A DNA stretch of 64,000 bases from Streptomyces tendae. Its GTDB lineage: Bacteria > Actinomycetota > Actinomycetes > Streptomycetales > Streptomycetaceae. The stretch covers positions 372,001 to 436,000 of the forward strand of contig NZ_BMUY01000003.1 in NCBI RefSeq assembly GCF_014650435.1, in the 5' to 3' direction. Below the pieces are notes generated by a model, which had not been told where the DNA came from, ran no database searches, and was given only the letters and a program-made list of their open reading frames with translations. This document shows positions 18,294-26,806 of this stretch, one piece after another. The position numbers and the translations under genes were made by a program. The stretch's first letter is position 1; every line of letters begins with the position of its first letter.

Positions 18294-18333
18294 GGGGCCG
18301 CCGCGCCTCCGGAAGGGGAGAGCGCGACGGCCC
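18294..18333 (-). terminator. possible terminator of the 244-residue secreted protein gene
   Basis: GGGCCG (18295-18300) pairs with CGGCCC (18328-18333), and inner GCGC arms extend the stem after a small mismatch. It lies just beyond the stop at 18350. Confidence 0.4.
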
Positions 18334-18349
18334 GGGGGCCTGCTCGGCG

Positions 18350-19084
18350 TCAGGAGGGGTCCGCAGGCGCGGCGACCTCGGGCGTGGCGGCCTCCGGCGT
18401 GGTGGCCTCGGGCGCGGTCGGGACGCCGGGCAGCCCGGCGAGGTCCGCGGCGGGCAGGCCGTTGCCGACCATGGTGGCGGCGACGACGTTGACGATGCCG
18501 GTCATCAGGTCCTTGACGGCCGGGCTCACCTGTTCGGCGGTGCCGGAGGTGGTGGCCTTGACCAGGGCGTCGACCTGCTTCTGCAGGGCGGCGTTCGCGG
18601 CCGCGGTCAGGTCGGACGCCGCCGCCGTGCCCTCGTCGTCCTGGGCCGTGACGGGCGCCGGGAGCGTGACCGGGGTGTCGGCTCCGGTCTCCGGCGTGGT
18701 CACGACCGGCGGCTGGGCCGGGGTGCTGGTGCCGGGGGTGGTCGCCGCGTCGTCGGCGTCCGTGTCCACCGCTTCCGCCTTGGCGAGAGCGTCCTTGACG
18801 GCGGTGGAGAGCTTGTCGGCGTCCGTGGCGGAGAGCTGGCCGTTGTCGGCCTTGAGGACGGCGCTGAGCATGTCGGTGACGGGCGTGAGCACTCCGCCCA
18901 GGCCGGCCAGGCTGCCGACCTGGCTCTGCAGTTCCTCCGCGTCGGGGAGGGGTGCGTGGGACGCCGCGTGGGTGCGTTCCCGGACCGAGTCGCCGTCGGC
19001 CGCCATCACCGCCGGACCGGAGAGGCCGATCAGCAGGCCGGCGCAGAGAGCGGAGGTGGCGATTCGCCGTGCGGGCAGACGCAT
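18350..19084 (-). CDS. secreted Ala/Thr-rich protein
   Basis: A 244-residue protein with a signal peptide (RLPARRIATSALCAGLLIGL, then SGPAVMAADG). The mature part has two helical segments (SQVGSLAGLGGVLTPVTDML and TAAANAALQKQVDALVK) joined by a Thr/Pro linker (TTPGTSTPAQPPVVTTPET) and ends in another Thr/Pro/Ala tail. There is no sorting motif or Cys. AAAGGA precedes ATG 19084. The composition suggests a wall-associated or exported surface protein. Function unknown. Confidence 0.62.
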   Translation of the reverse strand: MRLPARRIATSALCAGLLIGLSGPAVMAADGDSVRERTHAASHAPLPDAEELQSQVGSLAGLGGVLTPVTDMLSAVLKADNGQLSATDADKLSTAVKDALAKAEAVDTDADDAATTPGTSTPAQPPVVTTPETGADTPVTLPAPVTAQDDEGTAAASDLTAAANAALQKQVDALVKATTSGTAEQVSPAVKDLMTGIVNVVAATMVGNGLPAADLAGLPGVPTAPEATTPEAATPEVAAPADPS

Positions 19085-19295
19085 GGGGAGTTCCTTTCGG
19101 TGGTGCGTCGGATGTTGTGCCCACCGTGGAAGTGCCCTTGGCGCTCTGCAACGCAGGCGGCGACCCCGCGCGCCCGCCCGTCCTTCTCACCGGCGGCGTC
19201 TTACCTGGTGAGACACCCTGTCAAGGGCCGTGCGCCGTGTCGCCGCCCGGACCCCCCATTCGGGGCAGCACACCGCCGTCCGCGCGGCAACGCGA

Positions 19296-19339
19296 ACCGG
19301 CCGCCCGCTCGCGGAGGAACCGCGGTACGGACGGCCGGT
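19296..19339 (-). terminator. possible chpF terminator
   Basis: ACCGGCCG (19296-19303) and CGGCCGGT (19332-19339) form an eight-base-pair stem with an inner CGCGG/CCGCG pairing, directly beyond the chpF stop. The rest of 19085-19360 shows no gene. Confidence 0.45.
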
Positions 19340-19360
19340 ACGGAGAGTGGTGAGCCGACG

Positions 19361-19600
19361 TCAGTCGTTCTCGCACTCGTTGCCGAACGCCGGGTTCAGC
19401 AGACCGATGATGTCGATGGTGTTACCGCAGACGTTGACCGGGATGTGGACCGGGACCTGCACCACGTTGCCGGACAGGACGCCCGGGGAGTGGGCGGCGG
19501 CGGCCTGCGCGCCGCTGTCGGCGGCGGCGACACCGGCGGTGCCCGCCACCGCGGCGGCGGCGACGGAGGTCAGGGCCAGGCCCTTCGCGATACGCGACAT
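19361..19600 (-). CDS. chpF: short chaplin ChpF
   Basis: A 79-residue precursor: signal peptide SRIAKGLALTSVAAAAVAG ending VAAADS, then a single chaplin domain HSPGVLSGNVVQVPVHIPVN and VCGNTIDIIGLLNPAFGNEC with the paired Cys, ending at END. The mature peptide is about 52 residues, the usual size of short chaplins. ATG 19600 is preceded by AAGGAG. The position upstream of the glycosyltransferase operon and downstream of melC matches chpF of S. coelicolor. A BldN-like promoter lies about 55 bases upstream. Confidence 0.93.
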   Translation of the reverse strand: MSRIAKGLALTSVAAAAVAGTAGVAAADSGAQAAAAHSPGVLSGNVVQVPVHIPVNVCGNTIDIIGLLNPAFGNECEND

Positions 19601-19654
19601 GGAGAAGTGCTCCTTGGGGTTGTACACACATCCGGGCGGCTGCCCGGCGCAGTG

Positions 19655-19682
19655 TCAACGCGTGGCGCGAGCGCGAGTTGTG
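19655..19682 (-). promoter_or_regulatory. sigma-BldN-like promoter of chpF
   Basis: On the minus strand, CACAAC (19682-19677) and CGTTGA (19660-19655) are 16 bases apart. The -10 matches the recalled BldN consensus fully and the -35 in four of six positions. Confidence 0.5.
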
Positions 19683-19886
19683 CCGCCAAAGGGGTGATCT
19701 CGCGAAAGACCGGCGTTCACAAATCCAACACACTTACCCGGTTTCGACGTATTAGTACGGATAGCAGCTAGAGTCCCGCACCATTCGACCCATTCGACGC
19801 ACCCGTATGCCGCGTCGCGGCCGGCGCCCCGCGGCCGGGCGCGTCCCCGCCCGTCCCGAGCAATCTCCGTGAGCGAGGAAACGCGC

Positions 19887-21371
19887 ATGCACCTGCCACC
19901 GACCGGCTCGCGCCCACGGGTTCTGCACGTCACCCAACCGGCGGACGGCGGGGTCGCTCGGGTGGTGGCGGACCTGACCCGGGCTCAGCTCGACGCCGGA
20001 CTGCGCGTCACGGTCGCCTGTCCCTCCGGAAGCCTCGCCGACCGGCTGCGTGTGCTGGGCGCCGACGTGCGGCACTGGCCGGCGACCCGTTCGCCGGGCC
20101 CGGCGCTGGTGCCGGAGGTACGGCGGCTGTGCCGCGTGATCGAGGACGTACGGCCCGACCTGGTGCACGCGCACAGCGCCAAGGCCGGTCTGGCCGGGCG
20201 GCTCGCCGTCCGGGGCCGGATCCCCACCGTGTTCCAGCCGCACGCCTGGTCGTTCGAGGCGGTCGGCGGGTCCGCCGCACGCCTCGCGCTGGGCTGGGAG
20301 CGGTGGTCGGGACGGTGGACGGCACGGACGGTGTGCGTGAGCGAGGCGGAGCGGCTGCGGGGGGTGCGGGCCGGGCTGCGCGGGCCCTGGTCGGTCGTCC
20401 CGAACGGCGTCGACCTCGCCCGCTTCCACACCGACGCGCCCGGGTACGGCCACGACGACCCGGCCGGTCCGCGCGTGCGGCACGGCGTCGCCGCGGACAC
20501 CCCGCTGGTGGTCTGCGTGGGGCGGCTGTGCCGGCAGAAGGGACAGGACGTCCTGCTGGACGCCTGGCAGTCGGTCCTCGCGCGGGTGCCCGACGCCCGG
20601 CTGGTCCTGGTCGGCGACGGCCCGGGCCGTGCCCGGCTCGCGGCGCGGGCCCCGGCGTCCGTGCTGTTCACGGGGGCCGTCGGCGATGCCGCCGCCTGGT
20701 ACCGGGCCGCCGACCTGGTCGTCCTGCCGTCGCGCTGGGAGGGCATGGCGCTGGCCCCGCTGGAGGCGATGGCCTGTGGGCGGCCGGTGGTGGTGACCGA
20801 CGTGGACGGTGCCCGCGAGGGCCTGCCGTCCGCACTGGTACCGCACTGCCTGGTGCCGCCCGGGGATCCCGCGGCACTGGCCGACGCCACCGCCGCGCTG
20901 CTGCTCGACGCGCCGCTGCGCGCCTCGCTCGGCCGCCGGGGACGGGCACATGTGCGCTCCGCGCACGACGTACGGCACACGACCGCGGCGGTCACGGCCC
21001 TCTACAGCGACCTGCTCGACGGCTTCCCCTACGACGGCTTCCCCGGCGGCGACCTCCTTGGCGGCTTCCCCGACGACGTACGGCCCCCGGCCGCGGCGCA
21101 CACCGGCAACGGTCACGGTCACGGTCACGACCACGGCAACCGCACCGTCGGCGGCCGGCATGACACCACCGCGCGCCCCACCGGCTACGGCACCGGCGAC
21201 CCCATCGCCGACGGCCCACCCCACACCATCGCCACCCCCACCGGCCGCGGCACCGGCGACCGCACCGCCGACGGCGTCCGCGAGGGCGTCGGCCGCATCG
21301 GCGACAGGCCCGCGGCCGTGGGGCGGTCCGCCGTCGTGCCCATCGAGTGCAGGGAGTCCACCCACCCGTGA
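19887..21371 (+). CDS. GT4-family glycosyltransferase, first gene of exopolysaccharide operon
   Basis: A GT-B glycosyltransferase of 494 residues. The N-terminal domain begins RVLHVTQPADGGVARVVADL (glycine-rich acceptor loop) and the C-terminal half has VPNGVDLARF and the nucleotide-sugar motif SRWEGMALAPLEAMACGRPV with the EX7E glutamates. About 110 residues after the domain form a low-complexity tail (GHGHGHDHGN, TGYGTGDP, TGRGTGDR). ATG 19887 has GAGGAA six bases upstream; GTG 19869 is the alternative. The stop overlaps the next start by four bases. It is likely to act on a lipid-linked sugar at the inner face of the membrane. Confidence 0.88.
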   Translation: MHLPPTGSRPRVLHVTQPADGGVARVVADLTRAQLDAGLRVTVACPSGSLADRLRVLGADVRHWPATRSPGPALVPEVRRLCRVIEDVRPDLVHAHSAKAGLAGRLAVRGRIPTVFQPHAWSFEAVGGSAARLALGWERWSGRWTARTVCVSEAERLRGVRAGLRGPWSVVPNGVDLARFHTDAPGYGHDDPAGPRVRHGVAADTPLVVCVGRLCRQKGQDVLLDAWQSVLARVPDARLVLVGDGPGRARLAARAPASVLFTGAVGDAAAWYRAADLVVLPSRWEGMALAPLEAMACGRPVVVTDVDGAREGLPSALVPHCLVPPGDPAALADATAALLLDAPLRASLGRRGRAHVRSAHDVRHTTAAVTALYSDLLDGFPYDGFPGGDLLGGFPDDVRPPAAAHTGNGHGHGHDHGNRTVGGRHDTTARPTGYGTGDPIADGPPHTIATPTGRGTGDRTADGVREGVGRIGDRPAAVGRSAVVPIECRESTHP

Positions 21372-22816
21372 CCGCGGAAAGCACCGTCCCCTCCCCCGCC
21401 GGTCCCTCGCGCGACCTCGGCTCCTCCCCCGTCTCGGTGCTGCCGCCGCGCGACGGCACCGCGGGCCCCCGGCTGCCCGCCCGGCGCCCGGCCCCGCGGC
21501 CGGACTCCCCGCTGCCGCTGCTCGTCGCCGACGGCACGGCGGCCCTGCCGGGCTCGCTGGTCCTCACCGGCACCCCGCACCAACCGCTGCTCGCGGTCCT
21601 GCTGGTGGCCGCCTCGCTGCTGCTGCGCCCCCGGCCGCACCCGGCCCGGCGGACCTCCGGCGCGCTGGACGACCTGCCCGCCCTGTGCGCCCGGGTAGGG
21701 GTGGTGTGGCTGGCGCTGGCGGCGCTCGTCGCGGCGTACGCTCCGCCGCACGCGCTGTCCGTGCACACCCTGTGCGCCGGTTTCCTGCTGCACGCGGTGA
21801 CGGGCTGCGCCGGGCGGGGTGCCGTGCACCGCAGACACCGTACGGCGCTGCTGAACCGCCCCCGCGCCGCCCTCGTCGTCGGGCCCGCCGCGACCGCGCA
21901 GCGCGTGGCCTCGGCGCTGCTGCGCCACCCGCGCTGCGGGGTGCGCCCCGTCGGGATCGTCACCGACGACCCGGGCGGCGTCGCGGGCCTGCCCGTGCTG
22001 TCCACGGGCGAGGAGGTGCGGCGGGCGGTCGTGCAGAACGGCGTACGGGACGTCCTGGCCGTGGATCCCTCCGTACGGGTGGGGCAGGCGGCGCTGCTGC
22101 GGGCGCTGGCCGCGTCGGGGTGCGCGGTGTGGGAGCTGGACGCCGAGGCACCCGCGTACGCCGACGCTCCCGTCCGCCCGGGCGGTGACCGGATCGCCGG
22201 GTTCTCCTGCCGGCCGCTGGCACCGGCGGCGCGGCGACCGGGCGGCGCGGGCAAGCGGGTCCTGGACGTGACGGTGTCCGGGGCGCTTCTTCTGCTGCTG
22301 AGCCCCCTGCTGCTGGCCTGCGCGGCGGTGCTGCGGGTGATGGGCGGTCCCGGCGTGCTGTTCCGGCAGGAGCGCGTCGGGGAGGGCGGCCGGCCCTTCA
22401 CGCTGCTGAAGTTCCGCACCCACCGCCCGGCCGACGAGCACGAGTCGGCGACCCGGTGGAGCGTGGCGGACGAACGCCGGATGCCGTGGTTCTGCCGCTT
22501 CCTGCGGCGCACCTCGCTGGACGAACTGCTCCAGCTCTGGAACGTCTTCCGGGGCGACATGAGCCTGGTCGGCCCGCGTCCGGAACGGCCGTACTTCGTG
22601 GCCCGGTTCAGCCAGGCCCACCCCGGCTACGCGGCCCGCCACCGGGTGCCCGCCGGGATCACGGGCCTCGCCCAGATCAACGGGCTGCGCGGTGACACGT
22701 CCATCGAGGACCGGGCCCGCTTCGACAACGCCTACATCGACGACTGGTCGCTGTGGCAGGACGTCTGCATCCTGCTGCGCACGGCCGCCGCGCTCGTGCG
22801 CCCCACAGGGAGCTGA
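21368..22816 (+). CDS. polyprenyl glycosylphosphotransferase (initiating sugar transferase)
   Basis: A 482-residue membrane enzyme that transfers a sugar-1-phosphate from a nucleotide sugar to undecaprenyl phosphate, the first step of exopolysaccharide assembly. The N-terminal half has several hydrophobic helices (about residues 55-150) and a Rossmann-like region. The C-terminal bacterial sugar transferase domain starts KRVLDVTVSGALLLLLSPLL and continues FRQERVGEGGRPFTLLKFRT, RTSLDELLQLWNVFRGDMSL, VGPRPERPYFV and GITGLAQINGLRG. GTG 21368 overlaps the upstream TGA. The next gene begins five bases after the stop. Confidence 0.92.
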   Translation: MTAESTVPSPAGPSRDLGSSPVSVLPPRDGTAGPRLPARRPAPRPDSPLPLLVADGTAALPGSLVLTGTPHQPLLAVLLVAASLLLRPRPHPARRTSGALDDLPALCARVGVVWLALAALVAAYAPPHALSVHTLCAGFLLHAVTGCAGRGAVHRRHRTALLNRPRAALVVGPAATAQRVASALLRHPRCGVRPVGIVTDDPGGVAGLPVLSTGEEVRRAVVQNGVRDVLAVDPSVRVGQAALLRALAASGCAVWELDAEAPAYADAPVRPGGDRIAGFSCRPLAPAARRPGGAGKRVLDVTVSGALLLLLSPLLLACAAVLRVMGGPGVLFRQERVGEGGRPFTLLKFRTHRPADEHESATRWSVADERRMPWFCRFLRRTSLDELLQLWNVFRGDMSLVGPRPERPYFVARFSQAHPGYAARHRVPAGITGLAQINGLRGDTSIEDRARFDNAYIDDWSLWQDVCILLRTAAALVRPTGS

Positions 22817-22821
22817 CCCGG

Positions 22822-24138
22822 GTGGCCCACGCCCTGACCGTCCGGCCGACGGCGCGCCTGCGGCGACTGCCGCCGGTGCTGGCCGTGGTCGCCGTCGTCG
22901 CACTGCTCGCGCTGCCCTTCGCCCCGGGCGACGGGGGCGGCGCGCACCCGGCCGACGCGGTGTCGGCCCTGGCGGTGCTGTACTGCGCGCTGCGGCTGGT
23001 GCGGGACCGGCTGCGTCCCCTGTCCCGTACCGCGGCCGTGGTGCTCGGGCTGCCCGTACTGGGCCTGGCCGTCGCCGCGGTGGGCGCCGTGTCGCCCGGG
23101 GCGGGGCTGGCCGGTCTCGGCCGCTACCTCCAGGTCTTCGTCCTGGTCCCGGCCGCCGTCCTGCTGCTCCTCCGCGACCGGGGCGACGTACGGCTGCTGA
23201 CCTGGTCGATGGTGGGCCTGGCGCTGTGGCAGGGCGCGGTCGGGGTGCACCAGTACGTCACCGCGACCGGCGCCTCCTACCAGGGCGAGCCCATCCGGGC
23301 GGTGGGCACCTTCGGGCCGCAGGACGTGATGGGGATGGCGACCGTGGTCTCCCTGGGGCTGGTCTGCGCGGTGGGGCTGGCGCTGGGCCGGACGCCGGTG
23401 CGGCAGCGGCTGTTCGCCGCCGGGTGCGCGCTCGTCCTGCTGCTGCCGCTCGCCCTGTCGTTCAGCCGCGGGGCGTGGATCGCGACGGCGGTGACCTGCG
23501 CGGTGCAGCTGCTGCTCGCGGGGGTGCGCAGGGCGCTGGCGGTGGGGGCGGTCGTGGTCGCGGCGGCGGTGGTGCTGGTGGGCGGCTTCGGGGTCGGTAC
23601 GGCGATGCTCCAGGAGCGGGTCGGCAGCATCACGGAGGTCACCGACGCCCCCGACCAGTCGGTGACCGACCGCTACACGATGTGGGCAGCGGCGGCCGGG
23701 ATGTGGCGGGAGCGGCCGCTGACCGGCGTGGGGCTGAAGGGCTTTCCCGAACACCGCGACACGCACGCATCGTTGGCGCTTTCCTCCGGCAGCGAGACCG
23801 ACGGCGCCGGGGCCGGGTACCGCAGGCAGCCGCTGCTTTCCCCGCACAACATGTACCTGCTGGTGCTGGCCGAGCAGGGGTTGATCGGGCTGTTCTGCCT
23901 CGCCGGGAGCTGGCTCGCGCTGCTCGTGCTGGGCCTGCGCGGGCTGCGTGCCGTCCGCCGGGAGCGGGGGGCGGTGCCGGACTGCGCGTTCGTCGCCTGC
24001 GGGCTGCTGGTGTGGCAGCTGACCGACTTCGCGTACGCCGACATCGGCGGCCCGTCGACGGTGCTGACGGCGGTGTGCTTCGGCCTGGCGGCCTGGTGGG
24101 CGCTCGGCTCCCGCGGGCAGGGGGTGGCGGGGCGGTGA
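22822..24138 (+). CDS. O-antigen ligase/Wzy-like polymerase
   Basis: A 438-residue polytopic membrane protein with about ten to twelve hydrophobic segments and the O-antigen ligase (Wzy_C) pattern. This includes a large loop before the motif SPHNMYLLVLAEQGLIGLFC, whose His-Asn-x-Tyr-Leu is typical of polymerases and ligases. It is expected to polymerise lipid-linked repeat units at the outer face. GTG 22822 follows AGGGAG nine bases upstream. The stop overlaps the next start by four bases (GTGA). Confidence 0.85.
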   Translation: MAHALTVRPTARLRRLPPVLAVVAVVALLALPFAPGDGGGAHPADAVSALAVLYCALRLVRDRLRPLSRTAAVVLGLPVLGLAVAAVGAVSPGAGLAGLGRYLQVFVLVPAAVLLLLRDRGDVRLLTWSMVGLALWQGAVGVHQYVTATGASYQGEPIRAVGTFGPQDVMGMATVVSLGLVCAVGLALGRTPVRQRLFAAGCALVLLLPLALSFSRGAWIATAVTCAVQLLLAGVRRALAVGAVVVAAAVVLVGGFGVGTAMLQERVGSITEVTDAPDQSVTDRYTMWAAAAGMWRERPLTGVGLKGFPEHRDTHASLALSSGSETDGAGAGYRRQPLLSPHNMYLLVLAEQGLIGLFCLAGSWLALLVLGLRGLRAVRRERGAVPDCAFVACGLLVWQLTDFAYADIGGPSTVLTAVCFGLAAWWALGSRGQGVAGR

Positions 24139-26084
24139 CGATGCGCGGGGCGAGAGGGGCGGGCGGTGCGGACGGTACGGTCGGGGACGCCGTCCCACCG
24201 GCCCGCGCCGCCTCCGCGCCCTCCACCGGCAAAGCCGGTACTGGCACTGGTGGCACCGGCCCCGGCTCCGGCACCCGAATCACCACACCGCGCCCGGACG
24301 CCGCGGGCGTTGCCGAGGAGGGCCGGTCCTCCGGCAGGTTCCTCGCCCGTGCCGCGCTGGTCACGGCCGTGCTGTCGGTGGCCGGGTCGGTGCTCGGGCT
24401 GGCCCGGGACCAGGCGCTGGCCCGGCTGTTCGGGGCCGGGAGCGAAACGGACGCCTTCCTGGTGGCGTGGACGGTGCCCGAGTTCGCGGCGACGCTGCTG
24501 ATCGAGGACGGGCTGGCCTTCGCGCTGGTCCCGATGTTCAGCCTGGCCCTGGCCCGCCGCGCGCAGGGCGCCCTTGGCGACCCGGTCCGCGCGCTGGTCG
24601 CCGCGACGCTGCCCCGGCTGGCCCTGGCCTTCGCGGCGGCCGGTGCGCTGGTCGCCGTCGCCGCACCGGTGCTGGTCCGGGCCCTGGCACCGGGGCTGCC
24701 CGACCACGCCCTCGCCGTGGACTGCACGCGGCTCACCGCCACCTGCGTGGTCAGCTTCGGGCTCGCCGGGTACTGCAGCGCGGCGCTGCGGGCGCACCGC
24801 CGGTTCCTGGCACCGGCGGCGATCTACGTGGCGTACAACACCGGCATCATCACGGCGATGTTCTTGCTCGGCGGGCGCTGGGGGGTGCGCTCGGCGGCGG
24901 CCGGGGTCGCGGTGGGCGGGGTCCTGATGGTGGCGGCACAACTGCCGTCGCTGCTCGGCCGGCTCCGCCACCGGGACGGCGAGCCGGACACGCCGGACAC
25001 CGCGCACGACACGCCGGACACGCCGGACACGCCGGGCACCGCGCACAACACGCGTCCGCCGAGCATGCCGCACGGCGCGCCTCCGTCGAGCACCCCTCCC
25101 GACACACACCCACCGAGCCCCGCGGACGGTGCGCGTCCCCTCGCTCTCGCCCTGTTCGGCACCGTGCTGCTGTTCGCCCTGTGCCGCCAGTCGCAGGTGC
25201 TCATCGAGCGTTTCCTGGCCTCGGGGCTCCCCTCCGGGGCCATCTCGCACCTTAACTACGCGCAGAAGGTCGCCCAGATCCCGATGACGCTGTCGTTGAT
25301 GCTCTGCACGGTCACCTTCCCGGTGGTGGCCCGCGCGCTGGCCGACGGCGACACGGAGCGGGCCCGCGACCGGGTCGAGCGGGACGTGGCACTGGCGGCC
25401 TGCCTGGTGCTCCTCGGCGCGGCCACCGTCGTCGCCTGCGCCCCGCAGATCATCCACCTGCTCTTCCAGCGCGGCGCGTTCACGGCGGCCGACACGGCGG
25501 CGACCGCGGGCGTCATGCGCGTGTACGCCCTCGGACTGCTCGGCCAGACCGTGGTGGGCGCGCTGGCCCGCTCCTACTTCTCGGCGGGCCGTGCCTCCTG
25601 GTACCCGTTCGGCGCGATGGCCGTCGGCGTCGTCGCCACCGCCGTCGTCGGTGCCCGCGCGGTCGGCCCGTGGGGCGTGACCGGCATCGCCGCCGCGAAC
25701 GCCGCCGGCATCACCGTCACCGCCGCCCTGCTGCTCGCCGGAATGGGCCCGCGCAGCGTGCCGGTACGGATCCGGCGGGTCCTGGGCGACCTGGGCCGGC
25801 CGGTGCTCGCGGCGGCCGTCGCGACCGGCGCCGGCGCACTGGCCGCGGCCCGGGTCACCGGCGCGTCGGGCGCGGCGGCCGACGGCGCGCAGGCCGGCCT
25901 CCCGCTCGCCGTCGGTGCCGCGACCGTCGGCGGCGTCTTCGTCGCCCTCTGCCTGGTCCTGGGCGTCCGGGGGCTCGGTACCGCACTGGCGCCGGTCCGC
26001 CCCTTCCGTTTCCTCCACCCCGTCACACGAAGGCACCCTCATGGCCGTTTCCGCTTCCGGTTCCCCTTCCGCGACCACCGTTGA
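24135..26084 (+). CDS. MurJ/MviN-family lipid flippase (Wzx role likely)
   Basis: A 649-residue MOP-superfamily flippase. After about 65 low-complexity residues (Gly/Thr/Pro) come the MurJ core helices, beginning FLARAALVTAVLSVAGSVLG with LARDQALARLFGAGSETDAF, and a later ERFLASGLPSGAISHLNYAQ. An unusual cytoplasmic insert of about 50 residues, rich in DTPDTP/HDTPDT repeats and Pro, separates the helices near residues 285-340. About fourteen hydrophobic segments can be seen. Within a polysaccharide operon it probably flips the undecaprenyl-linked repeat unit rather than lipid II. The start is GTG 24135 or ATG 24141. Confidence 0.85.
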   Translation: MTMRGARGAGGADGTVGDAVPPARAASAPSTGKAGTGTGGTGPGSGTRITTPRPDAAGVAEEGRSSGRFLARAALVTAVLSVAGSVLGLARDQALARLFGAGSETDAFLVAWTVPEFAATLLIEDGLAFALVPMFSLALARRAQGALGDPVRALVAATLPRLALAFAAAGALVAVAAPVLVRALAPGLPDHALAVDCTRLTATCVVSFGLAGYCSAALRAHRRFLAPAAIYVAYNTGIITAMFLLGGRWGVRSAAAGVAVGGVLMVAAQLPSLLGRLRHRDGEPDTPDTAHDTPDTPDTPGTAHNTRPPSMPHGAPPSSTPPDTHPPSPADGARPLALALFGTVLLFALCRQSQVLIERFLASGLPSGAISHLNYAQKVAQIPMTLSLMLCTVTFPVVARALADGDTERARDRVERDVALAACLVLLGAATVVACAPQIIHLLFQRGAFTAADTAATAGVMRVYALGLLGQTVVGALARSYFSAGRASWYPFGAMAVGVVATAVVGARAVGPWGVTGIAAANAAGITVTAALLLAGMGPRSVPVRIRRVLGDLGRPVLAAAVATGAGALAAARVTGASGAAADGAQAGLPLAVGAATVGGVFVALCLVLGVRGLGTALAPVRPFRFLHPVTRRHPHGRFRFRFPFRDHR

Positions 26085-26805
26085 CGCCCGCCCCGGCACG
26101 GTCCCCTGGGTCGCCATGTACCACTCCGTCGGCGACTGCTCGGACGACCCGTACCGCATCACGGTCACGCCCGACCGGCTGGACGCGCAGCTGGGCTGGC
26201 TGCGGCGGCGCGGGCTGCGCGGCGTGCCGGTCGCCGAGCTGCTGGCCGAGCGCGCCCGGGGCGGCGGCCGGGACCTGGTGGGGCTGACCTTCGACGACGG
26301 GTACGCCGACTTCGTCGAGCAGGCGTTGCCGTGCCTGCGCCGCTGGGGCTGCGGGGCGACCCTGTTCGTGCTGCCGGGACGGCTCGGCGGCGACAACGCC
26401 TGGGACCCGCTGGGCCCGCGCAAGCCGCTGCTGACCGCCGACGGCATCCGGCGCGCCGCCGCCGCAGGCGTCGAGATCGGCTCGCACGGTCTCACGCACA
26501 CCGACCTGACCAGCGCCGACGACGCCGCGCTGCGCGCCGAGACCGCCGAGAGCAGGGCGCTGCTCTCGGAGTTGACCGGTGCTCCGGTCACCGGCTTCTG
26601 CTACCCGTACGGCACGGTCGACGCCCGTGCCGCCGACGCCGTGCGCGCCGCCGGCTACACCTATGCCTGCGCCATCGACCCCGGCCCGCTGACCGGCCCG
26701 TACGCCCTGCCGCGCGTGCACGTGGGGCAGCGGGACACCGCCGTACGGCTGCTCCTGAAGACGCGGCTGCACCGCCTGCGCCGCCGGGCCGCGGCGGGAG
26801 TGTGA
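26041..26805 (+). CDS. NodB-type polysaccharide deacetylase
   Basis: A 254-residue protein with the carbohydrate esterase 4 NodB pattern: first a WVAMYHSVG strand, then LTFDDGYADF (Asp-Asp of motif 1), SHGLTHTDLT (His-x3-His metal ligands of motif 2) and FCYPYGTVD (motif 3). It is expected to remove acetyl groups from N-acetylated sugars. No signal peptide is visible. ATG 26041 has GAAGG eight bases upstream. The first 44 bases overlap the 3' end of the flippase gene in another frame. Confidence 0.9.
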   Translation: MAVSASGSPSATTVDARPGTVPWVAMYHSVGDCSDDPYRITVTPDRLDAQLGWLRRRGLRGVPVAELLAERARGGGRDLVGLTFDDGYADFVEQALPCLRRWGCGATLFVLPGRLGGDNAWDPLGPRKPLLTADGIRRAAAAGVEIGSHGLTHTDLTSADDAALRAETAESRALLSELTGAPVTGFCYPYGTVDARAADAVRAAGYTYACAIDPGPLTGPYALPRVHVGQRDTAVRLLLKTRLHRLRRRAAAGV

Positions 26806-26806
26806 G

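Noticed and set aside
22692..24134. Long upstream extension of the flippase frame
   Set aside because: It crosses the polymerase gene in another frame; the GTGA overlap at 24135 gives the natural start.
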